64,000 nt of DNA, taken from Ariolimax columbianus (taxonomy: Eukaryota > Mollusca > Gastropoda > Stylommatophora > Arionidae). Under the pieces are notes generated by a model, which made no database searches, was not told the DNA's origin, and worked only from the letters and a program-made list of their open reading frames with translations. A program made the position numbers and the translations under genes. The stretch is taken from assembly GCA_036924085.1 (NCBI GenBank), contig JAVGWX010000025.1:26279488-26343487 (forward strand), read 5' to 3'. This document shows, one piece after another, positions 32,691-44,147 of this stretch (the first letter of the stretch is position 1; the number at the start of each line of letters is the position of its first letter).

Positions 32691-33715
32691 GATATGTTGG
32701 TATGCATCCAGTATATTATATATGCCATTACACAGATATGTTGGTATGCGTCCAGTATTGTATATGCCATTACACGGATCTGTTGGTATGCGTCCAGTAT
32801 TGTATATGCCATTACACGGATCTGTTGGTATGCGTCCAGTATTGTATATGCCATTACACGGATCTGTTGGTATGCATCCAGTATTGTATATGCCATTACA
32901 CAGATCTGTTGGTATGCGTCCAGTATTGTATATGCCATTACACGGATCTGTTGGTATGCGTCGAGTATTGTATATGCCATTACACAGATCAGTTGGTATG
33001 CGTCCAGTATTGTATATGCCATTACACAGATCTGTTGGTATGCGTCGAGTATTGTATATGCCATTACACGGATCTGTTGGTATGCGTCGAGTATTGTATA
33101 TGCCATTACACGGATCTGTTGGTATGCGTCGAGTATTGTGTATGCCATTACACGGATCTGTTGGTATGCATCCAGTATTGTATATGCCATTACACAGATC
33201 TGTTGGTATGCGTCCAGTATTGTATATGCCATTACACAGATCTGTTGGTATGCGTCCAGTATTGTATATGCCAATACACGGATCTGTTGGTATGCATCCA
33301 GTAATGTTATATGTCATTACACAGATCAGTTGGTATGCGTCCAGTATTGTATATGTCATTACACAGATCAGTTGGTATGCATCCAGTATTGTATATGTCA
33401 TTACACAGATCTGTTGGTATGCATCCAGTATTGTATATGTCATTACACAGATCTGTTGGTATGCGTCGAGTATTGTATATGCCATTACACAGATCTGTTG
33501 GTATGCGTCGAGTAGTGTATATGCCATTACACAGATCTGTTGGTATGCGTCGAGTATTGTATATGCCATTACACAGATCTGTTGGTATGCGTCGAGTATT
33601 GTATATGCCATTACACAGATCTGTTGGTATGCGTCGAGTATTGTATATGCCATTACACAGATCTGTTGGTATGCGTCGAGTATTGTATATGCCATTACAC
33701 GGATCAGTTGGTATA
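32691..33715 (-). repeat. 42-bp (14-codon) minisatellite born from RT 'IYNTGRIPTDL' codons
   Basis: The plus-strand unit is GATCTGTTGGTATGCGTCCA, GTATTGTATATGCCATTACA, CG. On the minus strand the RT frame reads CNGIYNTGRIPTDL, the segment expected between EEFGI and KTSSFI. About 24 copies. Variants GTCCAG/GTCGAG/ATCCAG and CACGG/CACAG are arranged in local runs. Long frames on both strands (up to 667 codons on plus together with the next array) follow from periods divisible by 3. Confidence 0.95.
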
Positions 33716-33873
33716 CCGATACCAAATTCCTCCAGGGCGTCTATCAATTCGATGTTAAAGGAGTCCGTACCTGCAGCTTTCCCTGTTCTGTTTCTATCAC
33801 ATTTTCCACTTCTGATCTGATGATGCTGGGTCCTTCATTATCTAATTTTGATGGTTTAACTCCGCGACTGTTC

Positions 33874-34707
33874 TCAAAATGTTACTCCGCCCATCTCTTT
33901 AATCCATCAAAATGTTACTCCGCCCATCTCTTTGATCCATCAAAATGTTACTCCGCCCATCTCTTTGATCCATCAAAATGTTACTCCGCCCATCTCTTTG
34001 ATCCATCAAAATGTTACTCCGCCCATCTCTTTGATCCATCAAAATGTTACTCCGCCCATCTCTTTGATCCATCAAAATGTTACTCCGCCCATCTCTTTGA
34101 TCCATCAAAATGTTACTCCGCCCATCTCTTTGATCCATCAAAATGTTACTCCGCCCATCTCTTTGATCCATCAAAATGTTACTCCGCCCATCTCTTTGAT
34201 CCATCAAAATGTTACTCCGCCCATCTCTTTGATCCATCAAAATGTTACTCCGCCCATCTCTTTGATCCATCAAAATGTTACTCCGCCCATCTCTTTGATC
34301 CATCAAAATGTTACTCCGCCCATCTCTTTGATCCATCAAAATGTTACTCCGCCCATCTCTTTGATCCATCAAAATGTTACTCCGCCCATCTCTTTGATCC
34401 ATCAAAATGTTACTCCGCCCATCTCTTTGATCCATCAAAATGTTACTCCTCTCATCTCTTTGATCCATCAAAATGTTACTCCGCCCATCTCTTTGATCCA
34501 TCAAAATGTTACTCCGCCCATCTCTTTGATCCATCAAAATGTTACTCCTCTCATCTCTTTGATCCATCACAACTTTACTCCGCCCATCTCTTTGATCCAT
34601 CAAAATGTTACTCCGCCCATCTCTTTGATCCATCAAAATGTTACTCCGCCCATCTCTTTGATCCATCAAAATGTTACTCCGCCCATCTCTTTGATCCATC
34701 AAAATGG
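33874..34707 (-). repeat. 33-bp (11-codon) minisatellite born from the EN-RT linker
   Basis: The plus-strand unit is CATCAAAATGTTACTCCGCC, CATCTCTTTGATC. On the minus strand in the RT frame it reads KRWAE*HFDGS, matching the KRWAE*HFENS of the unexpanded flank. About 25 copies, very homogeneous (only a few CCTCTC and one CACAACTTT variant), so young. Confidence 0.95.
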
Positions 34708-34807
34708 TACCACTATTATCACTGATACATCTCCCACCCTGGGCCACCTGTGTCTTGTTTGTTGTTTTCCTTTTTTCCATATGCATTTCTTTGGTACTGT
34801 GTTTTAA

Positions 34808-35944
34808 TCCCATATTTTCTATTATCTTTATTTATTTATTTAATATAATTAAAAACTGTTATTTGAAAAGCGTATTCGAAATCGTTTATTTAATGTCGGG
34901 TAATTCTTGGATATTCGTTATTTCTATTAATAATTGCAATATCGATATTAATGTTCATCAAATCATATCATAAATAGAAGTGCCTGTATTGTTGAAGACG
35001 GGCCGACATGAAGAAACTGATAGCTCACGGCATTCTCACAAATCGAAGAGGCAACGCATCATATTGTCATGCCAAAGTATTATGTCATTCTGTCACACGA
35101 GATCTCATATTGCTCGGCGATCACTGTCTTGTCATCGACTAGTCGTTATCTCTTGTTTATTATTCGTCAATAGGTGAAAATGGCACGGGATGAGAAGAAC
35201 AGATTGAACATGAAAGCCACGAGTACAGAGATTCGTCTGGAAAATGAAATACGAAACGGACAACATGTCTACCAGATCACGTAGACCAGCACAATACTCT
35301 ATCATACGTCCACACCGACAGTCACGTGTCTCTCAAATTCTTATTATTGTGATGCTTTATTCTTCCTCTTTATCTCCACTAATTCCTCCCCGCCACCCCC
35401 ACGTAAAACATAAATAAATGAAAACCATGCTCTTGAAAGTGGCACTTTTCTACTGCCAGCACATACATGATAAGAACATACTATATGAACATGTGAACCG
35501 TATTATAGATATTCGCTTGTCAACTGTCAGACCAATCTCTGTTATCAGCTCGCTTTAATATTACATATTGTTATTGTTACAGTTTGCATTCCATAAGCAT
35601 TTCTTGTTATTAATGCTAACCATAACGGTCATACTAATAGAAATGTTAATTCGATGAATTGCTTCAGGAATGAGGAAAGTAACAGTCTAACAGTACCTCT
35701 ATAGACAGTACACCATCACAGGCGTCTTATCATAGGGAGTCGTGGCCATATTGGTCACGAGCGTCATTAACGGAATGAAAACATCACAAACATAAGGTTA
35801 TCCGCTGACATGGCAGTTAGCACACCTGTTCGATGACATTTTATGAAATATGGCTCGATTTTCTTTGTATAGCTTTGCTGATTCTGTAAGTGATAGAGTA
35901 AAATGAAAGGATTCGAGGGATACGGGTCTTTTTCGTGGAAGTAT
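34808..35944. other. No recognised feature
   Basis: About 1.1 kb of AT-rich sequence with stops in all frames and no known repeat. Confidence 0.5.
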
Positions 35945-37004
35945 TGATATCATTAGACGATAAGGTGATTTGATGTTCAAATAGTGACATCATTAGACGA
36001 TAGGGTAATTTGATGTTCAAATAGTGACATCGTTAGACGATAGGGTAATTTGATGTTCAAATAGTGACATCGTTAGACGGTTAGGTGATTTGATGTTCAA
36101 ATAGTGACATCATTAGACGGTTAGGTGATTTGATGTTCAAATAGTGACACCATTAGACGATAGGGGGATTTGATGTTCAAATAGTGACATCATTAGACGG
36201 TTAGGTGATTTGATGTTCAAGTGGTGACATCATTAAATTGTAAAATATTTTAATACCCAAGTGCCGACATCATAAGCCTTCAATGTCCATTGGTGTACAC
36301 GTACTGACATGGTAAGACTTTAAGGTATTTTGGTGTACATGTCCTGACATGGTGAGACTTTGAGGTATTTTGGTGTAAATGTCCTGACATGGTGAGACTT
36401 TGAGGTATTTTGGTGTAAATGTCCTGACATGGTGAGACTTTAAGGTATTTTGGTGTACATGTCCTGACGGTGAGACGTTAATCTATTTTGGTGTACATGT
36501 CCTGACATGGTGAGACTTTAAGGTATTTTGGAGTACATGTCCTGACATGGTGATACTTTAAGGTATTTTGGTGTACATGTCCTGACATGGTGAGACCTTA
36601 AGGTATTTTGGTGTACATGTCCTGACATGGTGAGACTTGAAGGTTTCTTAGTGTACATGTCCTGACATGGTGATACTTTACGGTGTTTTGGTGTACATGT
36701 CCTGACATGGTGATACTTTACGGTGTTTTGGTGTACATGTCCTGACATGATTATACTTTAAAGTTTTTAGGTGTACATGTACTGACATAGTGAGACTTGA
36801 AGGTATATTGATGTACATGTACTGACATGGTGAGACTTTAAGGTGTTTTGGTTTACATGTACTAACATGGTGAGACGTTAAGGTGTTTTGGTGTACATGT
36901 CCTGACATGGTGAGACTTGAAGTTGTTCTGATGTAAATGTTCTGCCATGGTGAGACTTTAAGGTATTTTAATATACATGTACGGACATGGTGAGTCTTTA
37001 AGGT
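35945..37004. repeat. 40-bp satellite with two diverged subfamilies
   Basis: Left type (35945-36235, about 7 units): GTGACATCATTAGACGATAG, GGTAATTTGATGTTCAAATA. Right type (36300-37004, about 17 units): CTGACATGGTGAGACTTTAA, GGTATTTTGGTGTACATGTC. The two align base for base along their length. Two or three intermediate units lie at 36235-36300. The right edge decays before the RT relic. Confidence 0.9.
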
Positions 37005-38235
37005 GGCCCCGAGAACGTCTCCAGGATGAGCACGTCTTCTTTCCATAACTCGCCCCCACAGCCTGACGGAGCATCTCGTGGGCTGGGACTTCCCAGTAAC
37101 AGCGAGAAACGTGACCGAAAAGGGAGAGACGACGGCGATCAATCGTTGAGACAATGCCTGCAAGTTGAGTATGTGGAACTACTTATCATGTCATGCCAGA
37201 TGATCCTGAGGATGCGCCTCTGTTTGCACAGGTGCAAGGCCTCAAGACGCTGCCGCTCCTGCTGTATTAGTGTCGTGGACTCGGAGCCGTACAGGAGAAT
37301 GGAGATAACGCAGGAGGAGTTTATAGGAGACTGGTCTCCTGTGAGCGCTTTCGCTGGGACCAGACTCTGCGCAGCGACTTCATGGATGAAGCCGATAAGC
37401 CCATCCTAAGGGTAATGAAGTGGCTGCTGAGTGCGTCAGAGGCCTGTCTGCTGCGAAGTATGCGTAGTTCTTATTGGCAGCAACAGGGTTGTCGTTCCCG
37501 GTGACGCTTAGCGCAGCGGGGCCCCTGCTGAGGTTTTTGATTTTCGTATTATGCATTTTCCCGGATAGGTGCAAGCCTAGGTGGGTAGCCGATAGATACA
37601 GTGCATCTAGGGGGCCTACCAGGGAGAATCATAGCCCCCAGATCGGTTCCCTGGGCGTTGCCGACGGGACCCCTCGGTTGTGTGCAGAAAATTGTTTGAG
37701 GATCCAGTCCATGGCGCATCAGAAAAGTGTGGGAACGAGAACGGAGCCCTGTGGAAACCAGCTGATGTGGAGAACCCCTCTGAGATCCCGCCCTCGCCGG
37801 AAGGTCGTTGGAAGGGAACGGAGCTGAGAGCCATTATTGCGCGGTATGTCGCGATAATGCCCTTGCGCACTAGACCTTTCTCTGCGCTGTCGACAATGAA
37901 ATTGCACTCAATGACCCTATTGGCGACAGCCCGATTTTATTTTTGTAGTCGTCGCCGTACCGGGTGGTCCCCCCTGGCCCTCGCTGAACTCTGTTCCTCT
38001 AGGATTGCTCGGGTGGACACTGTCAGCCACGGCTTCCGGATGTTCTTCGTATGACCTAGAACTATGTCGGCAAATGCGTGGACGGCCTGGGTAACGATGG
38101 ACCAGCCAGATTTAGGGTCATCAAGAAGGGTACCGAGAGCGGCAAAATGACTGTCTTTGGATTGGGCATATCGGGCTGCCAGACTAGGGTTAGTACGCAG
38201 GGATTCCGGGTCGTACTTCGGCAGTCTTTTTCAAT
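37005..38235 (-). pseudogene. R1/jockey-like LINE RT relic (GC-rich)
   Basis: Minus strand: HTKNIRKPWLTVSTRA and LEEQSSARARGDH near 38.0 kb, then SLPTTFRRGRDLRGVLHISW and FPQGSVLVPTLF (motif B, consensus GxPQGSxLxPxLF) near 37.75 kb, then LGLHLSGKMHN further on. Order and strand are consistent with one element running from 38.2 to 37.0 kb. Frames are broken and no FADD box is seen. The stretch is clearly more GC-rich than its neighbours. Confidence 0.5.
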
Positions 38236-38328
38236 GCTAGGTCGCCGTCCCTTCTCTTTGTTCGGTCATGTTCCCCTCTCACTACCAGAACATCGTGCTT
38301 GGCAGTTTCTACATCCTCAGTTTTCGCC

Positions 38329-38580
38329 GGGCAGCACCTTTCTACATGTGTTAAATCAAATATGGATATTAAACAGAACTCTCCATGAGGACGTCCTCGC
38401 CTCCCACTAGGCAGCACTTTTCTACATCTGTCAGATCTGTGGACAAGACAGAACTCTCTTTCAGGCCGTCCTCGCCTCCCACCAGCCACCAGGCAGCACC
38501 TCTCTTCATCTGTCAGATCTGTGGACAAGACAGAACTCTCCATGAGGACGTCCTCGCCTCCCACCAGGCAGCACCTCGCT
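38329..38580. repeat. About 80-bp tandem repeat, 3 copies
   Basis: GGCAGCACCTTTCTACATCT, GTCAGATCTGTGGACAAGAC, AGAACTCTCCATGAGGACGT, CCTCGCCTCCCACCA. The first copy is the most diverged; the second has TTTCAGGCCG and an extra CCAGCCAC. Confidence 0.85.
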
Positions 38581-39221
38581 GAAAACGGTCGTCTCTACAC
38601 CTTATGACCAGTTCCATATTTAGAATGTGTGGCTCTGTCACGAACCGTTGTCATTGACGGTCCGCCGAACCGACGGGTCCAGGTCGCCTAAACCGACTGC
38701 TAACTACTGACCTGACTTAGTGTAACAGATGTAGCAGAGAGGACAAGGTCTTGCTCTATCTAATCTACACACCTAAGACTGAATGATCTACACACAAGAC
38801 AAAAAACTCCAGTAAACAAATTCTTTATTTCTCACTATACTGAACAACTGACAATAGTCACCTTTCCCGTGCTCCACGCGGGTCCGAGTTAGGGCCGGAA
38901 CAGCGTCGGTTTGTACCTCGCGTTGTTAGCGCAACCCAGGTGGATCGCCCTTTCGGCTTGTTCTTTCAGCCCTTGTCAGGAAAAGCCGACTCAGCAGCCA
39001 GGGGTAAGAAATTGGTCTGTGTTGCACCGGAGCCGACTGACCACGTGACAGAAGGTCGCGGGTCAGCACACGTCTCCGATGGCAACGATCACTCACCCAG
39101 CGAGCGATTATGACCAACTGGTTACACCTCAGTCTAAGTGAGAGGACACTCACCGGTGTAGACTGGTCAAATTGTTCGAGGTGTCGGCCGCTTGTAACGT
39201 CAGCCCTGGCAAAAATCGGTT

Positions 39222-39384
39222 AGCTCAAGAAATCCCGTATCGTAGAAAAGCTCAAGAAACCCCATATCGTAGAAAAGCTCAAGAAATCCCGTATCGTAGA
39301 AAAGCTCAAGAAACCCCATATCGTAGAAAAGCTCAAGAAATCCCGTATCGTAGAAAAGTTAAAGAAACCCCGTATCGTAGAAGA
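39222..39384. repeat. 27-bp minisatellite inside LTR-like copy B, 6 copies
   Basis: GCTCAAGAAATCCCGTATCG, TAGAAAA alternates with AACCCCATATCG units, an A-B-A-B pattern. The homologous part of copy C (about 61080-61230) has different, longer internal duplications (TTACACCATCTGCAGCAGAT). Confidence 0.9.
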
Positions 39385-39425
39385 CGCTCACTTCCGAAGA
39401 ATCCCCTGCTCCTGGCCCGCCAAGC

Positions 39426-39433
39426 TTTTTATA
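39426..39433 (-). promoter_or_regulatory. TATA box of LTR-like element, copy B
   Basis: Minus-strand TATAAAAA in GGGTTATAAAAAGCTTGGCG, conserved in copy C (60890-60897, TTATAAAAAGCCTGGTGG) at the same distance, about 155 bp, from the 5' end. The flanking match extends on both sides, so it is part of a shared promoter-like block. Confidence 0.5.
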
Positions 39434-39829
39434 ACCCGGGACAACTTTCTGAGTCCAGTCTACTTGCAAGATGGCGTCGCTATTCTTTCGTCATCCGTCA
39501 CGGTACCCGCCGACTGAGTGGTCAGGTCCCGGTGGGTAGTCCGCGGGGAGACAAGATTTGTCTCCCCAGACTAAATTTGTCACACAGTGACGTGATGACG
39601 TACTAGAGTTAGAACAAGTTACTGCCTAGTTGCTAGATTATAAAGACTCGACGGAGCATCGAAAACAAACCATGCTAAATTATTGAGAATCGACACTGTA
39701 CCACGCTGGACATTCCCTCGTGCGCATATTCTTTTATAAACTCAGAGAAAACTACCTACCGTGTAGAAAGAAAGAAGAAGTCGAGGTGATTTAATATAAG
39801 TAAAAATCAACGGATAGGATAAAGAGAAA

Positions 39830-40030
39830 CCAAATACATGAACAGGATGGGCACAGCTACACAATAATTAAAACGGGAAGTAGATTAGATACCAAAAACT
39901 ATGTTTTTAGTCAGAGATTGATCGATTATTGGAATGCATTACCACAGGAAATAGTGAAGACACGGTTCAACTAATGCATTAAAGGATATATTGGATGCCC
40001 ATAAGTATTTTAGATCAAGTAAATGTAAAA
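39830..40030 (+). pseudogene. CR1/L2-type LINE C-terminal fragment
   Basis: Plus strand: GHSYTIIKTGSRLDTKNYVF, SQRLIDYWNALPQEIVKT, then ALKDILDAHKYF in a shifted frame. This is the C-terminal RT extension of CR1/L2 LINEs (FSQRV...WN.LP..VV....L..FK..LD.). The ORF is broken once near 39970. Confidence 0.6.
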
Positions 40031-40660
40031 GAAACTGGTAGTATAAAGAAGTTTTCTAAACCAGTTTAAAGACATTGTTAAGTTAAGTTAAATTTCAAAA
40101 ATAGTGAAACAAGCTTGTTCCAATAGCCCGATGGTTGTACATACTATTATTTCATCCTCTCAGGTACTCCTTACTGCTCGATTAACGATTGATATCAATC
40201 TCAGTCAGTCTTTGGATTGCCTATCCATTTATTGCAGCGAGGCCATCAAAATGGCGATCATAGATTAAAATAAACATGTCTGCTTCCCTCCCAAATCCAC
40301 ATTTAATTTTCCTTCAGTAGATGTTTTCAAAGAACACATCTCTCCTTCATATTCATCACAGTATGACAAAGACAGTAGGACTGTAGAGTTCACAATGTTG
40401 GAGCAATGATTCTTTCTGTACCGTTAAAAGTAGGGATTCGTATCCAGACCCAATGGCTACCTTGAATAATGAGGTCTCAAATATCAACCTATGACAAGAA
40501 TTGCGCTGGCAAAAAAAGAGAGGTCTGAGAAAATGTGAAATGGCTAGCTTCATATTGACAGAATTCTGGGAACTGCGGAAAACAAGCACGATCCGGGAAA
40601 AAGGGGTGACTCACTTGTACATCTCAAACACGAAGAGCCTATGCTGAAATAAAGTGGCTG
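40031..40660. other. No recognised feature
   Basis: Unassigned. Starts with possible LINE 3' UTR after the CR1/L2 fragment. Confidence 0.4.
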
Positions 40661-40862
40661 CAGAGAATCCGCCTAATAGAGAGATACTATAACAACCCTA
40701 CAACCAGTTTTTCGGGTTGACCAGCCAGAGAATCGGGTCTAATAGAGAGACATACTCAGACAACCTTACAACCAGTCTTAGGGTTGACCAACCAGAGAAT
40801 CGGGTCTAATAGAGAGACATACTCAGACAACCTTACAACCAGTCTTAGGGTTGACCAACCAA
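40661..40862 (-). repeat. 66-68-bp tandem repeat, 3 copies (second locus, inverted)
   Basis: Read on the minus strand it gives CTGGTTGGTCAACCCTAAGA, CTGGTTGTAAGGTTGTCTGA, GTATGTCTCTCTATTAGACC, which aligns with the repeat at 20148-20351. Two copies here are identical; the third is diverged. Confidence 0.85.
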
Positions 40863-40933
40863 ATAATGACGATTACGTGAAACGCTTAATATGTCTATTA
40901 ATAATATTTATTGGTTGTGTCGTTTTGGTTCAA

Positions 40934-43815
40934 GGACGTTGTGGTGGCTGGTGTGTGTTACATAAAACAAGACGTGTTGTTGTGGTGGCTGGTGTGTGTT
41001 ACATAAAACAAGACGTGTTGTTGTGGTGGCTGGTGTGTGTTACCAAAAACAGACTTGTTGTTGTGGTAATTGGTGTGTATTACATAAAACAGACTTGTTG
41101 TTGTGGTGGCTGTTGTGTGTCACATAAAACAGACTTGTTGTTGTGGTGGCTGGTGTGTGTTACATAAAACAGACTTGTTGTTGTGGTGGCTGTTGTGTGT
41201 CACATAAAACAGACTTGTTGTTGTGGTGGCTGGTGTGTGTTACATAAAACAAGACCTTTTGTTGTGGTGGCTGGTGTGTGTTACATAAAACGAGACGAGT
41301 TGTTGTGGTGGCTGGTGTGTGTTACATACAACAAGACCTTTTGTTATGGTGGCTGGTGTGTGTTACATAAAACAGACTTGTTTTTGTGGTGGCTGGTGTG
41401 TGTTACATAAAACAGACTTGTTGTGGTGGCTGTTGTGTGTTACATAAAACAAGACCTTCTGTTGTGGTGGCTGGTGTGTGTTACATAAAACAGACTTGTT
41501 TTTGTGGTGGCTGGTGTGTTACATAAAACAGACTTGTTGTTGTGGTGGCTGGTGTGTGTTACCTAAAACAGACTTGTTGTTGTGGTGGCTGGTGTGTGTT
41601 ACATAAAACAAGACCTTTTGTTGTGGTGGCTGGTGTGTTACATAAAACAAGATGTGTTGTTGTGGTGGCTGGTGTGTGTTACATAAAACAGACTTGTTGT
41701 TGTGGTGGCTGGTGTGTTTTACATAAACAGACTTGTTGTTGTGGTGGCTGGTGTGTGTTACATAAAACAGACTTGTTGTTGTGGTGGCTGGTGTGTGTTA
41801 CATAAAACAAGACGTGTTGTTGTGGTGGCTGGTGTGTGTTACATAAAACAAGACGTGTTGTTGTGGTGGCTGGTGTGTGTTACATAAAACAAGACGTGTT
41901 GTTGTGGTGGCTGGTGTGTGTTACATAAAACAAGACGTGTTGTTGTGGTGGCTGGTGTGTGTTACATAAAACAAGACGTGTTGTTGTGGTGGCTGGTGTG
42001 TGTTACATAAAACAAGACCTTTTGTTGTGGTGGCTGGTGTGTGTTACATAAAACAGACTTGTTGTTGCGGTGGCTGGTGTGTGTTACATAAAACAGAATT
42101 GTTGTTGTGGTGGCTGGTGTGTTTTACATAAAACAGATTTGTTGTTGTGGTGGCTGGTGCGTGTTACATAAAACATACTTGTTGTTGTGGTGGCTGGTGT
42201 GTGTTACATAAAACAGACTTGTTTTTGTGGTGGCTGGTGTGTGTTACATAAAACAAGACGTGTTGTTGTGGTGGCTGGTGTGTGTTACATAAAACAAGAC
42301 GTGTTGTTGTGGTGGCTGGTGTGTGTTACATAAAACAAGACCTTTTGTTGTGGTGGCTGGTGTGTGTTACATAAAACAGACTTGTTGTTGTGGTGGCTGG
42401 TGTGTGTTACATAAAACAGACTTGTTGTTGTGGTGGCTCGTGTGTGTTACATAAAACAGAATTGTTGTTGTGGTGCCTGGTGTGTTTTACATAAAACAGA
42501 CTTGTTGTTGTGGTGGCTGGTGTGTGTTACATAAAACAGACTTGTTGTTGTGGTGGCTGGTGTGTGTTACATAAAACAGACTTGTTTTTGTGGTGGCTGG
42601 TGTGTGTTACATAAAACAAGACCTTTTGTTGTGGTGGTGGCTGGTGTGTGTTACATAAAACAAGACCTTTTGTTGTGGTGGCTGGTGTGTGTTACATAAA
42701 ACAAGACCTTTTGTTGTGGTGGCTGGTGTGTGTTACATAAAACAAGACCTTTTGTTGTGGTGGCTGGTGTGTGTTCCATAAAACTGACTTGTTGTTGTGG
42801 TGGCTCGTGTGTGTTACATAAAACAGACCGTTTGTTGTGGTGGCTGGTGTGTGTTACATAAAACAGACTTGTTGTTGGGGTGGCTGGTGTGTGTTACATA
42901 GAAGAAGACGTGTTGTTGTGGTGGCTGGTGTGTGTTACATATAACAGACTTGTTGTTGTGGTGGCTTGTGTGTGTTACATATAACAGACTTGTTGTTGTG
43001 GTGGCTGGTGTGTGTTACATAAAACAGACTTGTTGTTGTGGTGGCTGGTGTGTGTCCCATAAAACATACTTGTTGTTGTGGTGGCTGGTGTGTGTTACAT
43101 AAAACAGACTTGTTGTTGTGGTGGCTGGTGTGTGTCACATAAAACATACTTGTTGTTGTGGTGGCTGGTGTGTGTTACATAAAACAGACTTGTTGTTGTG
43201 GTGGCTGGTGTGTGTTACATAAAACATACTTGTTGTTGTGGTGGCTGGTGTGTGTCACATAAAAGATACTTGTTGTTGTGGTGGCTGGTGTGTGTTACAT
43301 AAAACAGACTTGTTGTTGTGGTGGCTGGTGTGTGTTACATAAAACAGACTTGTTGTTGTGGTGGCTGGTGTGTGTTACATAAAACAGACTTGTTGTTGTG
43401 GTGGCTGGTGTGTGTTACATAAAACAAGACGTGTTGTGGTGGTGGCTGGTGTGTGTTACATAAAACAAGACGTGTTGTTGTGGTGGCTGGTTTGTGTTAC
43501 ATAAAACAAGACCTTTTGTTGTGGTTGCTGGTGTGTGTTACATAAAACAAGACGTGTTGTTGTGGTGGCTGGTGTGTGTTACATAAAACAAGACGTGTTG
43601 TTGTGGTGGCTGGTGTGTGTTACATAAAACAAGACGTGTTGTTGTGGTGGCTGGTGTGTGTTACATAAAACAAGACCTTTTGTTGTGGTGGCTGGTGTGT
43701 GTTACATAAAAACAGACTTGTTGTTGTGGTGGCTGGTGTGTGTTATATAAAACAAGACGTCTTGTTGTGGTGGCTGGTGTGTGTGTGTGTTACATAAAAC
43801 AAGACCTTTTGTTGC
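40934..43815. repeat. 37-39-bp TTGTGGTGGCTGGTGTGTGT minisatellite, about 75 copies
   Basis: The shared core is TTGTGGTGGCTGGTGTGTGT, TACATAAAAC. It is followed by one of three junctions: AGACTTGTTG, AAGACGTGTTG or AAGACCTTTTG. The junction types occur in runs and in repeated short orders, and rarer CATAC, CACAT and CTCGTG variants are shared by adjacent units. Plus-strand frames rich in Cys/Trp/Val are artefacts. Confidence 0.95.
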
Positions 43816-44147
43816 AACAATTATGGCTTGAGACGGACGGTAATCCTCGCGTTCTTTCAGCTCTAACTTAAGAAGGCTAAGCCGATTATCAGAATGGGGC
43901 TACTAAAGTGAGTTAATACACGAGAGCTTTTCTTGGTCGATCTTATATCGGCGAGAGGAAAGGACAAGAAAGAGTTTCTGGTAACGAAGATTGTAGAAAG
44001 TGTAAGAACTGTACATCTATATGCACAAGCAGGAACGTCCACAATATTCGCCACATAACGGTTTCCATTGGATGACCGGCCAGAAAATATATTATTTCAT
44101 TATCTAATTAATTTAATAAGATTAGGGTCAGCAGGTGTATCAAAGAT
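43816..44147. other. No recognised feature
   Basis: Unique-looking spacer between two arrays of about 3 kb. Confidence 0.45.

Larger units (their letters stand above)
32540..34800 (-). pseudogene. LINE (family E) EN-RT linker and RT fingers, interrupted by two arrays
   Basis: Minus strand, N to C: GRCISDNSGTILMDQ (34790-34707); 33-bp array; KRWAE*HFENSRGVKPSK, EGPSIIRSEVENVIE, GKAGTDSFNIELIDALEEFG (33873-33716); 42-bp array; then IPTYLKTSSFIKLPKKTSC, WSDLRTNITSLTIKLLLKIK, QERVRGTVE (32690-32540). In known LINEs these are contiguous: ...RW.EY..ELFDDDRG.KP, EGP.ILKSEV, KA.GPDEI..E.L.AL.EFGI, then .IYN.G.IP.DL..S.FI.LPKK, RTISLM. The active-site domains beyond the fingers are missing. Confidence 0.85.
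38721..39584 (-). mobile_element. LTR-like dispersed repeat, copy B
   Basis: On the minus strand it begins TGTGACAAATTTAGTCTG and ends ATCTGTTACA, i.e. TG...CA with an imperfect TGTGACA/TGTTACA inverted pair, length about 864 bp. It carries TTATAAAAAGC and AATAAA in the order expected of U3 and R. No matching 5-bp target duplication is seen (CTTAG / CAGTG) and no PBS follows, so the exact right end is uncertain. Homologous to 1-2345 and 60741-62003. Confidence 0.6.

Noticed and set aside
40934..43815. CRISPR-like appearance of regular repeats
   Set aside because: There are no unique spacers: the whole 37-39-bp unit repeats. The context is eukaryotic, with LINEs and SINEs and no cas genes. 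The same applies to the other arrays.
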